A stretch of DNA of 64,000 nucleotides, taken from NCBI RefSeq assembly GCF_024436395.1, contig NZ_JAFMZO010000005.1, positions 62,001 through 126,000 on the forward strand, read 5' to 3'. Under the pieces are notes generated by a model that had not been told where the DNA came from, did not search any database, and saw only the letters and a list, made by a program, of their open reading frames with translations. This document shows positions 1 through 9,671 of the stretch, in pieces. A program made the translations under genes and the position numbers. Numbering within the stretch: the stretch's first letter is position 1; each line of letters begins with the position of its first letter. This stretch comes from Paradesertivirga mongoliensis (GTDB lineage: Bacteria; Bacteroidota; Bacteroidia; Sphingobacteriales; Sphingobacteriaceae).

Positions 1-1
1 A

Positions 2-259
2 AAATACCTTCCTACAGAAACCATCAGACACTCACACCACTGGCTCATTTTACATGGCAGATATATTTGTCAGGCAAGGAGACCGAAGTGCGAAATTTGT
101 CCCATTACTTGGTTTTGCAAGTATTATGAGTATCAACAAACTGCAACGGCCTTAACTAAAATGGCTGTAGCCGAACGAAAAAAGGAGAAGGCAATAAAAG
201 ATCGAAAAAAAACGAACAAACTTTCAACAATGCTTCAGAAGTTCGAGGTAAAAGAATAA
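2..259 (+). CDS. nth: Endonuclease III (Nth), C-terminal fragment cut by the window edge
   Basis: The reading frame open from base 2 to a TAA at 257-259 gives about 85 residues. It contains the [10 protein letters not shown] stretch followed by four cysteines spaced C-x6-C-x2-C-x5-C, the [4Fe-4S] cluster loop at the C-terminus of endonuclease III. The family excises oxidised pyrimidines and nicks abasic sites in base-excision repair. A lysine-rich tail of roughly 35 residues follows the cluster, longer than the E. coli tail. The HhH and catalytic Lys/Asp regions lie to the left of the window. It runs in the same direction as recA, but recA has its own promoter-like box, so cotranscription is not required. 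The Fe-S spacing makes the family call secure. Confidence 0.88.
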   Translation, partial: KYLPTETIRHSHHWLILHGRYICQARRPKCEICPITWFCKYYEYQQTATALTKMAVAERKKEKAIKDRKKTNKLSTMLQKFEVKE

Positions 260-312
260 TTTAGATCAGTAAAAGCTATTGATAAAAATTTTAGCATTTT
301 ATTTAAATTAAT

Positions 313-320
313 TATATTTG
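313..320 (+). promoter_or_regulatory. Promoter -7 box of recA
   Basis: TATATTTG matches the Bacteroidota -7 consensus TAnnTTTG exactly and lies 19 bases before the recA ATG. No clear -33 TTTG is visible at the expected distance; the upstream sequence is a T-rich tract. No LexA-type palindrome was recognised. Inference from motif only. Confidence 0.55.
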
Positions 321-339
321 CACCGAATAAACTAAAATA

Positions 340-1359
340 ATGAGCAACGCAGACAAATTAAAAGCGCTTCAGCTTACTCTGGATAAACTGGAAAAATCTT
401 ATGGCAAGGGCACCATCATGAAATTAGGTGATACTGCCGTAGAAACTACCGATGCTATTTCAACCGGCTCGCTAACACTTGACATTGCCTTAGGCATCGG
501 AGGGCTACCTAAGGGACGCGTAATCGAGATCTACGGCCCAGAATCATCAGGTAAAACCACCTTAGCTATACATGCTATCGCAGAAGCTCAAAAAAAAGGA
601 GGAATAGCTGCATTCATTGATGCGGAACATGCTTTTGATAAATATTATGCTAAAAAATTAGGGGTTGATATCGAGAACCTTCTTATTTCGCAACCCGACA
701 ATGGTGAACAGGCGCTTGAAATTGCTGACAATCTTATCCGATCCGGAGCAATAGATATCATTGTGATTGACTCGGTAGCCGCATTGGTGCCAAAAGCAGA
801 AATTGAAGGCGAAATGGGCGACTCAAAAATGGGTTTACAAGCTCGCTTAATGTCGCAGGCTTTGCGAAAACTTACCGGAACTATATCTAAAACTGGTTGC
901 TGCTGTATTTTCATCAATCAATTACGCGAAAAAATTGGTGTGATGTTCGGAAATCCAGAGACCACTACTGGAGGAAATGCACTAAAGTTTTATGCTTCGG
1001 TACGTTTGGATATTCGCAGAACTTCGCAAATAAAAGACAGTGAAGAGGTCTCGGGCAATAGAGTTAAAGTTAAAGTTGTAAAAAACAAGGTTGCTCCGCC
1101 GTTCCGGATAGCAGAATTTGATGTTATGTTTGGCCAGGGCATCTCCAAAGTAGGCGAAATAATTGACCTGGGCGTAGAATTTGATATTATTCGCAAATCA
1201 GGCTCATGGTTTAGCTACAATGACACTAAACTTGGCCAGGGTCGCGATGCTGTTAAGCAACTGATTTTGGATAATCCGGAATTAATGGAAGAACTGGAGG
1301 CGCGCATCAAAGAGACGGTTACCGGTGAAAAACTGGAAGAGGTTCTGGGAAAAGATTAA
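340..1359 (+). CDS. recA: Recombinase RecA
   Basis: RecA forms ATP-dependent filaments on single-stranded DNA for homologous recombination and, where present, for the SOS co-protease role. The 339 residues are the usual bacterial length. Walker A GPESSGKT is at residues 66-73 and Walker B VIDS at about 142-145. The L1/L2 DNA-binding loop region with [19 protein letters not shown] is intact. The acidic C-terminal tail is short. The ATG is preceded by an A-rich leader with no Shine-Dalgarno. The gene follows nth and is closed by a strong terminator, so it probably forms its own unit. Confidence 0.98.
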   Translation: MSNADKLKALQLTLDKLEKSYGKGTIMKLGDTAVETTDAISTGSLTLDIALGIGGLPKGRVIEIYGPESSGKTTLAIHAIAEAQKKGGIAAFIDAEHAFDKYYAKKLGVDIENLLISQPDNGEQALEIADNLIRSGAIDIIVIDSVAALVPKAEIEGEMGDSKMGLQARLMSQALRKLTGTISKTGCCCIFINQLREKIGVMFGNPETTTGGNALKFYASVRLDIRRTSQIKDSEEVSGNRVKVKVVKNKVAPPFRIAEFDVMFGQGISKVGEIIDLGVEFDIIRKSGSWFSYNDTKLGQGRDAVKQLILDNPELMEELEARIKETVTGEKLEEVLGKD

Positions 1360-1409
1360 TAACAGCAACACGGGCCGCTGAAAATTCAAAGAAGCCCTAT
1401 AAAAAGCGA

Positions 1410-1444
1410 GGCCTTGTCACAAACTGACAAGGCCTTGTTTTTTC
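1410..1444 (+). terminator. Intrinsic terminator of recA
   Basis: A perfect 9-bp stem GGCCTTGTC/GACAAGGCC with a 7-base loop is followed by a T-rich tract. It lies 50 bases after the recA stop. It also faces the 3' end of the convergent kinase gene. Confidence 0.85.
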
Positions 1445-1498
1445 CCTAAAGACATTGGATGGCTTTTGGGCTACGAGTATAGAAAAGCGTTTCAATCA

Positions 1499-4400
1499 TC
1501 AACTTTCGATCTGGGTCACCGAACTTAGTCCTGAAAATTTTCTCGAAGCTTCTTCAAGAACTTTTAAGAGCTCTTCCATATTGATAGGTTTCGAAATATA
1601 GTAATCCATCCCAGCAGCGAAGCATTCCTCTTTATCCTCAACCATCGCATTAGCTGTCATCGCCACGATAACAGGCTGTTTTTCAAACCTCTGGCGAATC
1701 TGCCGGGTAGCTTCCAAACCGTCCATTTCCGGCATCTGAATATCCATTAAGATCACCTCATGAAATTTCTTGTCAAACGCATCAATAACTTCAAGGCCTG
1801 TAGCTGTTACCAAAGCGGCATATCCAAGTTTAGACAATACTTTAATGATCAGCTTTTGATTGATCAGGTTGTCTTCGGCAATCAAAATACTTAAAGGATT
1901 CTGAAGGGCGAACTCCTCTTGCAGAACATTGGTCGGCTTAACCTCTTTTGCAACAGGTTTAGAACTGTTAAACGCCTGTTGAACTACCCTAAGAAGCTGC
2001 TGTTGCTTTACAGGCTTGGTAATTATCGCGCTGAATAGATGGGAATATTTTTTCCTGGTTTCGTCACCAATTGAGCTCAGCAAAATTATGGGAAGTTCGG
2101 ACGACACTTTCTTAATCTCCTCACTTAAGCCCACACCGTCAATCTCGGGCATTTGCATATCAGTTACAACCAAATCGAAAGCAGGCCGTTCTTTGAGCAG
2201 TTCCAGTGCTTCTTTGCCCGAAGAAGCATCTTCCACTACCAGATGCCACTGTTCCAGTTGAAGACGAAGAATACGAAGATTAGTTCGATTATCGTCCACT
2301 ATTAGAACACGCTTTCCTCGTTGAGCGGTTAACAATATTCCGGCATCGTCAAGAATGTCTTTTCCTTTTGGAAGGGATATTGTAAAACTAAAGGTAGAAC
2401 CTTGACCAAACTGGCTCTCAACATCGATCTGGCCGTCCATCAGCGTTACCAGTCTGTCGCATATCACCAGTCCTAAACCGGTGCCTCCATATTTTCGTGT
2501 AATAGAGGAGTCTACCTGTGAAAAAGCTTTAAACAGCCGGCCTATTTTATCTTCCGGAATTCCAATTCCAGAATCCTTTACTTCGAAATGCAATACGAAT
2601 TCACCATTACTATCTTCCTTAGCCAAGGTAACGCCAAGATAAACTTCGCCCTGGTGCGTAAACTTAAGTGCATTACCAACCAGATTGATTAATACCTGAC
2701 GCAGCCTGAGGCTATCGCCAATAAGATGTGAGGTAATTTTAGGGTCTACATAGCTGATTAAATCAATCCCCAGCTGGCTTGAACGGCCTGAAAACACATC
2801 CAGTACTTCTTCCACACATTTCCGGAGATCAAAATCGTGCGGATCAAGCTCCAAACTTCCAGATTCGGCTTTGGAAAAATCCAGAATATCATTAATTACA
2901 TTTAGTAAAGCATCTCCGCTAGTTTTTATAGTTTCGGCGTACTCGCGCTGTTCAGGATCCAAAGACGTCTCACACAGTAAAGACGACATACCGAGCACCC
3001 CATTCATTGGCGTCCTGATTTCGTGGCTCATTACCGCCAGGAATGTGCTTTTTGCCAAATTCGCTTTTTCAGCTTCTTCTCGCGCCAGCTGAGCTTCCTT
3101 GGTTTGCATTTGGAGCTCTTCAGATTGAGTCTGCAGTTCTTCAGATTGCGCCTGAAGCTCCTCATTTATGCTCTGAAGGTCATCCGCCTGCGCCGCAAGT
3201 TCAAGGGTGCGTGCCTCAACCTGCTTTTCTAACTCCTCTTTCTGAACGTTTAGAGCTCTGGTACGATACAAGAAAAAGGCATAAATGGCTCCTCCGATAG
3301 CGAGAATCAATAGTACCTTAAACCACCAGGTAAGATAGAAGGGCGGCATGATTATTATCCTCACCGAAGTACCCTTTTCATTCCATACCCCGTCGTTATT
3401 AGATGCTTTCACATGAAAAGTGTAGGTTCCCGGGGCGAGGTTAGTATAAGTTGCAAAGCGTTTTGACCCCGAAGATATCCATTCGTGATCAAAACCCTCG
3501 AGTTTATAAGCGTAGCGATTTTTTTCAGGGGAAATAAAGTTCAAGGCGGCGAACTCAAAAGAGAAAAACGCTGCCTCGTCGTATGCCAGAACAATTTCCT
3601 TCGTTTCACTTATACTCTTCTTTAAAGGAGAGCCTTCGCCAATAGCAATATCTTTATTAACCAATAAAAAATCTGTTAGTACTACCGGAGGTACCGCCTT
3701 GTTGTACTTAATACTATCTGGATGAAATGCGTTAAACCCGTTTACCCCGCCGAAGTACATGGTGCCGTCTTGACCCATAAAACATGCTCCGATATTGAAC
3801 TCCCGGGACTGGAGTCCGTCACTCAGATCAAAGTTTGAAAATCTTTTACTATTAGCATCGAACTTAGATAACCCATTGCTGGTACTTATCCACAAATTTC
3901 CTTGCCGGTCTTGCAAAACACCTCTGACCAAATTGTTCGGCAGGCCATCATGAGTGGTATAGGTTAAGAACTTTCTGGTTTTTATATCCATAAAAGTCAG
4001 TCCTCCGTTTGTAGCTATCCACAAATCACCATTCTTATCGCCCAGTATATAATTTACTCCGTCTGCTCCCAACCCATTTCTTCCAGGCGATGAAACAAAA
4101 TGTGTAAATGAGTTGTCGTCCCTGTTGAACAGGTCAAGGCCGACATTTGTCCCGACCCAGAGATTTCCATCCCGGTCCTGAAACAAGGTATTGACTACAT
4201 TACTGCTTATCCGGCTAACATCCGAATCTAAGTTTTTAAATTTTGTAAAGGTGTTACTATCAACGTTGAACCGGTTTAATCCACTTCCGCCGCCGCCAAT
4301 CCAGATATCTCCGTTATAATCTTTTACTATATCGTTAAGTGTCTTACCCGCAACTGTTTTCGGATCGCCCTTAACTTCAGTTTTAAAATGAGTAAATTTC

Positions 4401-5776
4401 TTAGTCTCAAAATTGAAAAAGTCCAGACCGCCGTCTCTACCATATCCTATTGCCAGTTTATCCTGTTCAATTTGTTCTATAGACGAAATAAAATCTGAGC
4501 TGATGGCCCGGCCGATTTTAGTTGAATCGGCCCTAAGCACTGAGAAACTATTCTTTTTAGGATCGTAAATATTCAGTCCGCCCCCGTCTGTCCCAATCCA
4601 CAACAGTCCGTTTCTATCTTCGTGCAACGCGAATACATTTTTATTACTCAAGCCGCCGGAACCGACCACTTGAGTGAAGTGTGAAAATTTGTTTCCACTG
4701 ACAGACAATTGATTGACGCCACCGGCCTGAGTTCCGGCCCAAATACTTCCATTATTGTCATCATAAATCACCCGCACATACTGGTGACTCAAACTCGCCG
4801 GATTAAAAGGCTCAGGCTCGTAGCTCACGGAGCTGAGTGTATTGTAATCGAAAACACAAATACCTTTATTTTCCATTCCCAGCCAAAGCTTTCCATCCGG
4901 ACCTTCATTGATGGTTAAAATAAATGATTCGGTAAGACCGTTTGGCTTGTCTGGATTGTAAGGGTAATCTGTAAACGACTTGTCTGATTTATTAAACCTG
5001 GAAAGGCCTCTCCGATATAGAGAAAGCCAGATCTGCCCTTTTGAATCTCTGAAAACATCGCGCACTTTATCCTGTCCAATACTTTTAGGATCATTAGGAT
5101 CATGCCTGATATGGCGAATCGAATTGGTTCTCAGGTCTAATTCTTCAAGACCCTGTCTGACTACAATCCATAATGTATTTTTATCGTATTCGAATACCTT
5201 AATGGCCTCTTTTGACTCCAAAGTATTCGGATTTTTAGGATCGCTGATGTAGCCTGTAAATTTCTTTTTCACAGGATCGAAATGAAGAAGGCCGTAATTT
5301 GCAGCAGTGATCCACAACCTTTGCTGGCTGTCGATCATGAGGTCGCTGATCTTTAGGGAAATGCCTGCCGGACTGTACAGCGTAAAAGTATCTGAATTTC
5401 TATCGTATTTATTGAGGCCGTGACTGGTTCCTACCCATATATTACCATCCTTGTCTTCGATAATATCGTTTATGAAACCACTGCTTATCGCACCTTTTTT
5501 GTTCCGATCTTCTTTATAGATTTTATAAGTATATCCATCGTAACGATTCAATCCATCACGCGTGCCAAACCACATAAACCCCCGGCTATCCCTCAAAATA
5601 GCCTGCACATGATTTTGCGATAATCCGTCATTCACAGAGATGTTTTTAAACCTCATTTTGCCTGATTGCGCCAAGGCTGGCGAGAGAATCAGTGTACATA
5701 GAACCAGGAAAAAAAAGATTTTTAGCCCTCTTTGAATGCAAACGGGACTGATCAGACTTTGATAAGTTTTTATCAT
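1499..5776 (-). CDS. Hybrid two-component sensor kinase with periplasmic propeller and two receivers
   Basis: About 1425 residues when started at the ATG at 5776, which puts a good signal peptide ([17 protein letters not shown]) at the N-terminus; the frame is open about 90 bases further upstream. In order: signal peptide, two seven-bladed-type propeller regions made of W-F/I-G-T-x-x-G-L repeats (Reg_prop), a Y_Y_Y domain, one membrane helix, an E/Q-rich coiled coil, HisKA with the phospho-acceptor His918 in SHEIRTP, HATPase_c with DSGIGIP and GTGLGL, then two receiver domains with phospho-acceptors Asp1206 (VTDMQMP) and Asp1345 (LMDIQMP). Unlike classical HTCS proteins it has no AraC DNA-binding output domain, so it needs a separate HPt or response regulator, none of which is in this window. 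The periplasmic ligand is probably a glycan by analogy with the family, but nothing here identifies it. Confidence 0.93.
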   Translation of the reverse strand: MIKTYQSLISPVCIQRGLKIFFFLVLCTLILSPALAQSGKMRFKNISVNDGLSQNHVQAILRDSRGFMWFGTRDGLNRYDGYTYKIYKEDRNKKGAISSGFINDIIEDKDGNIWVGTSHGLNKYDRNSDTFTLYSPAGISLKISDLMIDSQQRLWITAANYGLLHFDPVKKKFTGYISDPKNPNTLESKEAIKVFEYDKNTLWIVVRQGLEELDLRTNSIRHIRHDPNDPKSIGQDKVRDVFRDSKGQIWLSLYRRGLSRFNKSDKSFTDYPYNPDKPNGLTESFILTINEGPDGKLWLGMENKGICVFDYNTLSSVSYEPEPFNPASLSHQYVRVIYDDNNGSIWAGTQAGGVNQLSVSGNKFSHFTQVVGSGGLSNKNVFALHEDRNGLLWIGTDGGGLNIYDPKKNSFSVLRADSTKIGRAISSDFISSIEQIEQDKLAIGYGRDGGLDFFNFETKKFTHFKTEVKGDPKTVAGKTLNDIVKDYNGDIWIGGGGSGLNRFNVDSNTFTKFKNLDSDVSRISSNVVNTLFQDRDGNLWVGTNVGLDLFNRDDNSFTHFVSSPGRNGLGADGVNYILGDKNGDLWIATNGGLTFMDIKTRKFLTYTTHDGLPNNLVRGVLQDRQGNLWISTSNGLSKFDANSKRFSNFDLSDGLQSREFNIGACFMGQDGTMYFGGVNGFNAFHPDSIKYNKAVPPVVLTDFLLVNKDIAIGEGSPLKKSISETKEIVLAYDEAAFFSFEFAALNFISPEKNRYAYKLEGFDHEWISSGSKRFATYTNLAPGTYTFHVKASNNDGVWNEKGTSVRIIIMPPFYLTWWFKVLLILAIGGAIYAFFLYRTRALNVQKEELEKQVEARTLELAAQADDLQSINEELQAQSEELQTQSEELQMQTKEAQLAREEAEKANLAKSTFLAVMSHEIRTPMNGVLGMSSLLCETSLDPEQREYAETIKTSGDALLNVINDILDFSKAESGSLELDPHDFDLRKCVEEVLDVFSGRSSQLGIDLISYVDPKITSHLIGDSLRLRQVLINLVGNALKFTHQGEVYLGVTLAKEDSNGEFVLHFEVKDSGIGIPEDKIGRLFKAFSQVDSSITRKYGGTGLGLVICDRLVTLMDGQIDVESQFGQGSTFSFTISLPKGKDILDDAGILLTAQRGKRVLIVDDNRTNLRILRLQLEQWHLVVEDASSGKEALELLKERPAFDLVVTDMQMPEIDGVGLSEEIKKVSSELPIILLSSIGDETRKKYSHLFSAIITKPVKQQQLLRVVQQAFNSSKPVAKEVKPTNVLQEEFALQNPLSILIAEDNLINQKLIIKVLSKLGYAALVTATGLEVIDAFDKKFHEVILMDIQMPEMDGLEATRQIRQRFEKQPVIVAMTANAMVEDKEECFAAGMDYYISKPINMEELLKVLEEASRKFSGLSSVTQIES

Positions 5777-6029
5777 ATTTAATGATATTATATGTGGAGT
5801 TCTTTCCTCAAACCCTACCCCACAATGCCTATTACGGTCTGTCGTAAAAAAGGTTGTTAGTATCATAATAAAGATACAAGAGGTAATGCGAATGAATCAA
5901 CGAGCTTGATGGTGACAATTTTAGAGGCGCGTCTGTACGAGAAGGTACCGTTTTGGTGCATATTAAACGGCTAGACAGGACGCTCAGGCCAGACGCAAAA
6001 CGCTTGAGCCAATCCAATGATTTTTTCTG

Positions 6030-6104
6030 TGGGAATTACTGGATTCGAACCAGTGACCCTCACGTTGTCGACGTGATGCTCTAAACCAACTGAGCTAAAC
6101 TCCC
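6030..6104 (-). tRNA. tRNA-Val (GAC)
   Basis: The minus strand folds into a full cloverleaf: acceptor GGGAGTT/AATTCCC with one G-U, D-stem GCTC/GAGC, anticodon stem TCACG/CGTGA, T-arm ACTGG/CCAGT around TTCGAAT. The seven-base anticodon loop is TCGACAA, giving anticodon GAC. Position 33 is C rather than the nearly universal U. The discriminator is A and no CCA is encoded. It lies downstream of tRNA-Phe on the same strand. Confidence 0.8.
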
Positions 6105-6110
6105 TAAGTA

Positions 6111-6140
6111 AAAAAACCCCAGATTTCTCTGAGGTTTTTT
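6111..6140 (-). terminator. Hairpin between the two tRNA genes
   Basis: AAAAACC-C-CAG pairs with CTG-A-GGTTTTT around a short loop, and both sides end in A or T runs, so it looks like a weak bidirectional terminator or a processing stem in the tRNA transcript. It sits after tRNA-Phe and before tRNA-Val. Confidence 0.4.
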
Positions 6141-6143
6141 CTG

Positions 6144-6216
6144 TGGTACCAGCTGGAATCGAACCAGCGACACAAGGATTTTCAGTCCTTTGCTCTACCA
6201 ACTGAGCTATGGTACC
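6144..6216 (-). tRNA. tRNA-Phe (GAA)
   Basis: A 73-base cloverleaf on the minus strand: acceptor GGTACCA/TGGTACC, D-stem GCTC/GAGC, anticodon stem AGGAC... with loop CTGAAAA carrying anticodon GAA, and T-arm GCTGG/CCAGC around TTCGATT. The discriminator is A and no CCA is encoded. It is the first gene of a Phe-Val tRNA pair. Confidence 0.95.
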
Positions 6217-6232
6217 AGCCCCTTTGGGACTG

Positions 6233-6240
6233 CAAATGTA
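6233..6240 (-). promoter_or_regulatory. -7 box of the tRNA-Phe/tRNA-Val unit
   Basis: On the minus strand TACATTTG is a perfect TAnnTTTG box, 17 bases before the mature 5' end of tRNA-Phe. A T-rich stretch lies about 19 bases further upstream in place of a clear -33 TTTG. Confidence 0.6.
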
Positions 6241-6368
6241 GCGTCTTTTTTGGTTTATAAAAACATTTTTTAAAATATTCCTATTTTACCGTTAAACGAG
6301 ATTTTTTCCTAACTTTTACCCCTCAGAACACATAGAGTAAAACACCATCGGGTTCAGGCCTGCACAAT

Positions 6369-7667
6369 ATGATTCAACAAATCCTTTTTTTACTTTTTTT
6401 AATAGTCGCCGTCATTCTTTTCACTAAAAACGTAAGGAAAATCACACGCAATATCCGAATCGGCCGGCCTGAAGATCGCTCTGATAATCCTTCAAAACGT
6501 TGGCTGGTAATGACTAAAGTAGCCTTTGGTCAAACCAAGATGGCAGCGAGACCGATTCCCGCCGTTTTACACTTCTTCGTATATGCAGGGTTCATTATTA
6601 TCAATATTGAGGTACTCGAGATTGTAATTGACGGATTGCTTGGCACCCATCGTATTTTTTCCCAACCGCTTGGAGGATTCTATATCTTCCTTATCGCCTC
6701 ATTTGAATGGCTGGCGGCCAGCGTATTGATAGCATGTATTGTATTCTTAATCAGAAGGAATATCCTCAAAGTAAAACGTTTTTTCGGAACGGAGATGACC
6801 GAATGGCCCAGATCAGACGCGAATTACATCCTCTACTTCGAGATAATATTAATGTCGGCTTTCCTGCTTATGAACGCTGCCGATTATAAAATGCTGAGAC
6901 TGTTCTCCGATAGCTCCCTAAGTCTATCTGCATTCCCGGTAAGCCAGCTACTAGGCAGCGTGCTGCCTTCCGACCAAGCCAGCCTGCACATAATAGAACG
7001 CTCTTTTTGGTGGCTACATATTGTAGGCATATTCATCTTTCTTAATTATTTGCCCTACTCCAAGCATTTCCATATCATCATGGCATTTCCCAACACCTAT
7101 TACTCCAATCTTCGGCCCAAGGCATGGTTAAACAATATGCCCTCGGTTACTAATGAAGTGAAAGCCATGATCGATCCATCGTATACTCCGGAAACTGCTC
7201 ATACCGGCAGCTTTGGAGCCAGAGATGTCAAAGATCTGTCGTGGAAGAGTTTGATGGACGCATATACCTGCACCGAATGCGGAAGATGCACTTCGGAGTG
7301 CCCTGCCAATATTACCGGGAAACTATTGTCGCCCCGAAAAATCATGATGGACACCCGCGACCGGCTCACAGAGGTAGGACTCAATATCGACAAACACGGA
7401 AACGATTACACCGACGGAAAATCCTTGCTGGACGATTACATAAGCCGCGAAGAGATCTGGGCCTGTACTACCTGCCAGGCTTGTATAAAAGCATGTCCGG
7501 TAAACATCGACCCCCTTGCGATCATACTCGATTTAAGACGCTACGCTATCATGGAAGAGTCTAAAGCATCGCCGAGTATCAACAACATGCTTAGTAACAT
7601 TGAGAACAACGCTGCACCCTGGAAATACTCGCCGGCCGACCGGTTTAACTGGGCAAAAAATATTTAG
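6369..7667 (+). CDS. Membrane-bound 4Fe-4S protein, heterodisulfide-reductase (HdrC/HdrE)-like
   Basis: 432 residues. The N-terminal 240 residues contain about five hydrophobic helices, the first at residues 3-20. A soluble C-terminal part carries two CxxCxxCxxxCP clusters, C301/C304/C307/C311 and C366/C369/C372/C376, which would hold two [4Fe-4S] clusters. This is the architecture of the ferredoxin-like subunit of heterodisulfide-reductase-type complexes, fused to a cytochrome-b-like membrane part. The next gene, three bases later, encodes a CCG-domain partner. Together they probably pass electrons between the quinone pool and an unknown acceptor or thiol; the physiological substrate in Bacteroidota is not established to my knowledge. 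Confidence 0.85.
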   Translation: MIQQILFLLFLIVAVILFTKNVRKITRNIRIGRPEDRSDNPSKRWLVMTKVAFGQTKMAARPIPAVLHFFVYAGFIIINIEVLEIVIDGLLGTHRIFSQPLGGFYIFLIASFEWLAASVLIACIVFLIRRNILKVKRFFGTEMTEWPRSDANYILYFEIILMSAFLLMNAADYKMLRLFSDSSLSLSAFPVSQLLGSVLPSDQASLHIIERSFWWLHIVGIFIFLNYLPYSKHFHIIMAFPNTYYSNLRPKAWLNNMPSVTNEVKAMIDPSYTPETAHTGSFGARDVKDLSWKSLMDAYTCTECGRCTSECPANITGKLLSPRKIMMDTRDRLTEVGLNIDKHGNDYTDGKSLLDDYISREEIWACTTCQACIKACPVNIDPLAIILDLRRYAIMEESKASPSINNMLSNIENNAAPWKYSPADRFNWAKNI

Positions 7668-7669
7668 TA

Positions 7670-8491
7670 ATGAACAACGAATCAGACAACACCACTACCC
7701 ACCAAACCTTACAAGTGCCTACCATGTCGGAGATGGCCGCAAAGGGCGAGCAACCCGAAATACTTTTTTGGGTGGGATGCGCCGGAAGCTTTGATGAAAG
7801 AGCCCAGAGAATTACACGTGCAATTTGTAAGATATTGCAGCACGTCGGGATTAAATATGCTGTGCTGGGCACTGAGGAGTCATGTACCGGAGATCCGGCT
7901 AAACGGGCAGGCAACGAGTTTCTTTTTCAGATGCAGGCTTTAACCAATATTGAAATTTTAAATGCCTATGATATTAAAAAGATTGTAACAGGATGCCCCC
8001 ATTGCTTCAATATCATCAAGAATGAATACCCGGATTTGGGAGGAAGCTACGACGTGATCCACCACTCTCAGCTCATACAACAATTGATTGATGAAGGAAA
8101 ACTCGTTTCCGCAGATGGAGAAGGCTTCAAAGGCAAGAAAATAACGTTTCACGATCCGTGTTATTTAGGAAGAGGGAACAAAATCTACGAAGCTCCGCGC
8201 AAAGCGCTTGAGGCACTGGATGCTGATCTGATAGAAATGAAACGCTGTAAAGCTAACGGATTGTGCTGCGGAGCGGGCGGAGCCCAATTGTTTAAAGAAC
8301 CAGAACCAGGCACAAAAGACATTAACGTAGAAAGAATTGAAGAGGTAATAAGTCATCAGGCCAGCGTGGTAGCGTCTGCGTGCCCTTTCTGCATGATAAT
8401 GCTACGCGATGGCGTAAAGCATTTTAATAAAGAGACTGAAATTGAAGTGTTAGATATTGCCGAAATTACACTGAAAGCGAATAACCTGTAA
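7670..8491 (+). CDS. CCG-domain Fe-S protein, HdrB/HdrD-like
   Basis: 273 residues with two cysteine-rich CCG-type domains. The first uses C37, C72 and the CPHC at 109-112; the second uses C164, the CCG at 199-201 and the CPFC at 238-241. These domains bind noncubane Fe-S clusters in HdrB and also occur in GlpC, LutA and glycolate oxidase subunits. The first domain is less canonical because its CCG is replaced by a single Cys. The gene follows the membrane Fe-S gene by two bases (stop TAG, then ATG) so the two products are almost certainly partners. It is the last gene of the operon. Function beyond electron transfer is inference. Confidence 0.85.
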   Translation: MNNESDNTTTHQTLQVPTMSEMAAKGEQPEILFWVGCAGSFDERAQRITRAICKILQHVGIKYAVLGTEESCTGDPAKRAGNEFLFQMQALTNIEILNAYDIKKIVTGCPHCFNIIKNEYPDLGGSYDVIHHSQLIQQLIDEGKLVSADGEGFKGKKITFHDPCYLGRGNKIYEAPRKALEALDADLIEMKRCKANGLCCGAGGAQLFKEPEPGTKDINVERIEEVISHQASVVASACPFCMIMLRDGVKHFNKETEIEVLDIAEITLKANNL

Positions 8492-8604
8492 GCCTAACTT
8501 TTGATGCTGCGGTTATATACGAACTTAATGAAACCGGGCATTAATCTGATAAATTCGCGTGCAAATAGTTTGAAATTTGTCATTATAGGTGTTCGTGTGT
8601 CGAG

Positions 8605-8643
8605 CAAATATATGTTCAATATTTCAATATTGCAACATATTTG
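8605..8643. repeat. AT-rich inverted repeat between convergent genes
   Basis: Left arm CAAATATATGTTCAATATT and right arm AATATTGCAACATATTTG are near-perfect reverse complements, about 17 paired bases with a two-base loop. It lies between the 3' ends of the Fe-S operon and the convergent 153-residue gene. It lacks the GC-rich stem and T-run of a classical terminator but could act as one in both directions. Confidence 0.6.
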
Positions 8644-8663
8644 TTAGAGCGTTTGCAAAAAAA

Positions 8664-9125
8664 TCAGTGTTTAAACATTAATAAAGCATTGCGCAGGCTA
8701 TCTAGCTTTTGTGTCTCCATGCCTAAAACCGGAAGCTTAAATACGGTAGACATCGAATCGATATTTCCATGAGGGTCGTTATAGGTCTGTACAATAATGT
8801 CATCTTCCCGGGTTGTAAAGATAATTTCGCCAGAATCGGAACTCCCCTTAAAGCTAATATCTTTCAGACGGGAAATATTAAAAGAAAAATATTCTTGTTT
8901 CCCGGAAGGGAATATTTTTTTCAAACGAAAAAACCCTTCAGGACTTACAGACAGATCCCATTTTTTCAAACTGGTTTCCGAAAACTGATTATAAGATTGT
9001 AACAGGCATCGCTGAATCCATTCCCAGGATTCTTCATATTTAGAAAAGCGCCAACTGCTCAGAGTCAAAGCCATACTTACGCAAAGAATAGTAAGATACC
9101 ATACGTTTTTACATCTGACAAACAT
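8664..9125 (-). CDS. Hypothetical exported or membrane-anchored protein
   Basis: 153 residues from the ATG at 9125; the frame extends seven codons further to a GTG, but the ATG version places the hydrophobic segment (YLTILCVSMALTLSSW) right at the N-terminus as a signal peptide or anchor. The remainder is soluble, aromatic-rich, with no cysteines beyond the leader region and one central Cys. No family was recognised. It is divergent from the conserved 161-residue gene, sharing a 52-base gap, and convergent with the Fe-S operon. Confidence 0.6.
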   Translation of the reverse strand: MFVRCKNVWYLTILCVSMALTLSSWRFSKYEESWEWIQRCLLQSYNQFSETSLKKWDLSVSPEGFFRLKKIFPSGKQEYFSFNISRLKDISFKGSSDSGEIIFTTREDDIIVQTYNDPHGNIDSMSTVFKLPVLGMETQKLDSLRNALLMFKH

Positions 9126-9165
9126 AATATGCGGGCGCGTAAGCACTTGCGAATTTAATAATTTG

Positions 9166-9173
9166 TAAATTTG
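9166..9173 (+). promoter_or_regulatory. -7 box almost touching the start codon
   Basis: TAAATTTG fits TAnnTTTG exactly and ends four bases before the ATG at 9178. With the usual spacing, transcription would begin at or next to the A of the start codon, giving a leaderless mRNA. A CTTG at 9146-9149 could be the -33 element. Confidence 0.45.
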
Positions 9174-9177
9174 AATT

Positions 9178-9663
9178 ATGGAAATTTCTAAAAGATCCAG
9201 AGTTTGGATTTATCAGTCAAACCGTCCTTTTTCTTCCCAGGAAGAACAGCATATCAACGAAAAGCTCGGCGCTTTCTTATCCCAATGGGAAGCCCACGGA
9301 AACAAACTTACAGCTAAAGCCACCATATATTATAACCGCTTTATTGTACTGATGGTGGACGAAGAATTGGCCGGAGCAACGGGATGTTCGATAGATAAAT
9401 CAGTGAATCTGATGAAACAACTTGAACAGGAATTGAACATCAGTCTTTTTGACCGCTTCAACATCGCCTACCGGGATGCTTCCGGCGTCGCTTCCTGCGA
9501 TCGCGGAGAGTTTGAAAAATTGATTACCGAAGGAAAAGTAACGAAGGGCACTATTGTGTTTAATAACCTGGTTCAGACGGTAGACGAGTTCGAACAGCAT
9601 TGGGAAGTTCCTTTTAAGCTTAGCTGGCATGAAAAACTGTTCGGAAGTTTGATCCCTGCCTAA
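9178..9663 (+). CDS. Conserved Bacteroidota protein of unknown function, 161 aa
   Basis: 161 residues, soluble, with no signal peptide and no membrane segment. Homologues are, from memory, often labelled ABC transporter ATPase in databases, but there is no Walker A, no LSGGQ signature and the length is far too short, so that name is not supported. The sequence has a conserved-looking N-terminal strand-helix region and a segment with CSIDKSVNLMKQLE. Its stop lies eight bases from the stop of convergent mtgA. Function unknown. Confidence 0.75.
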   Translation: MEISKRSRVWIYQSNRPFSSQEEQHINEKLGAFLSQWEAHGNKLTAKATIYYNRFIVLMVDEELAGATGCSIDKSVNLMKQLEQELNISLFDRFNIAYRDASGVASCDRGEFEKLITEGKVTKGTIVFNNLVQTVDEFEQHWEVPFKLSWHEKLFGSLIPA

Positions 9664-9671
9664 GCAAAGCA

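Noticed and set aside
3880..4030. DnaA boxes (TTATCCACA and near matches) inside the sensor-kinase gene
   Set aside because: They arise from the repeated Asn/Asp-Leu-Trp-Ile codons of the propeller blades read on the other strand.
9178..9663. ABC transporter ATPase label for the 161-residue protein
   Set aside because: No Walker A, no signature motif, far too short; the name seems to be a propagated misannotation.
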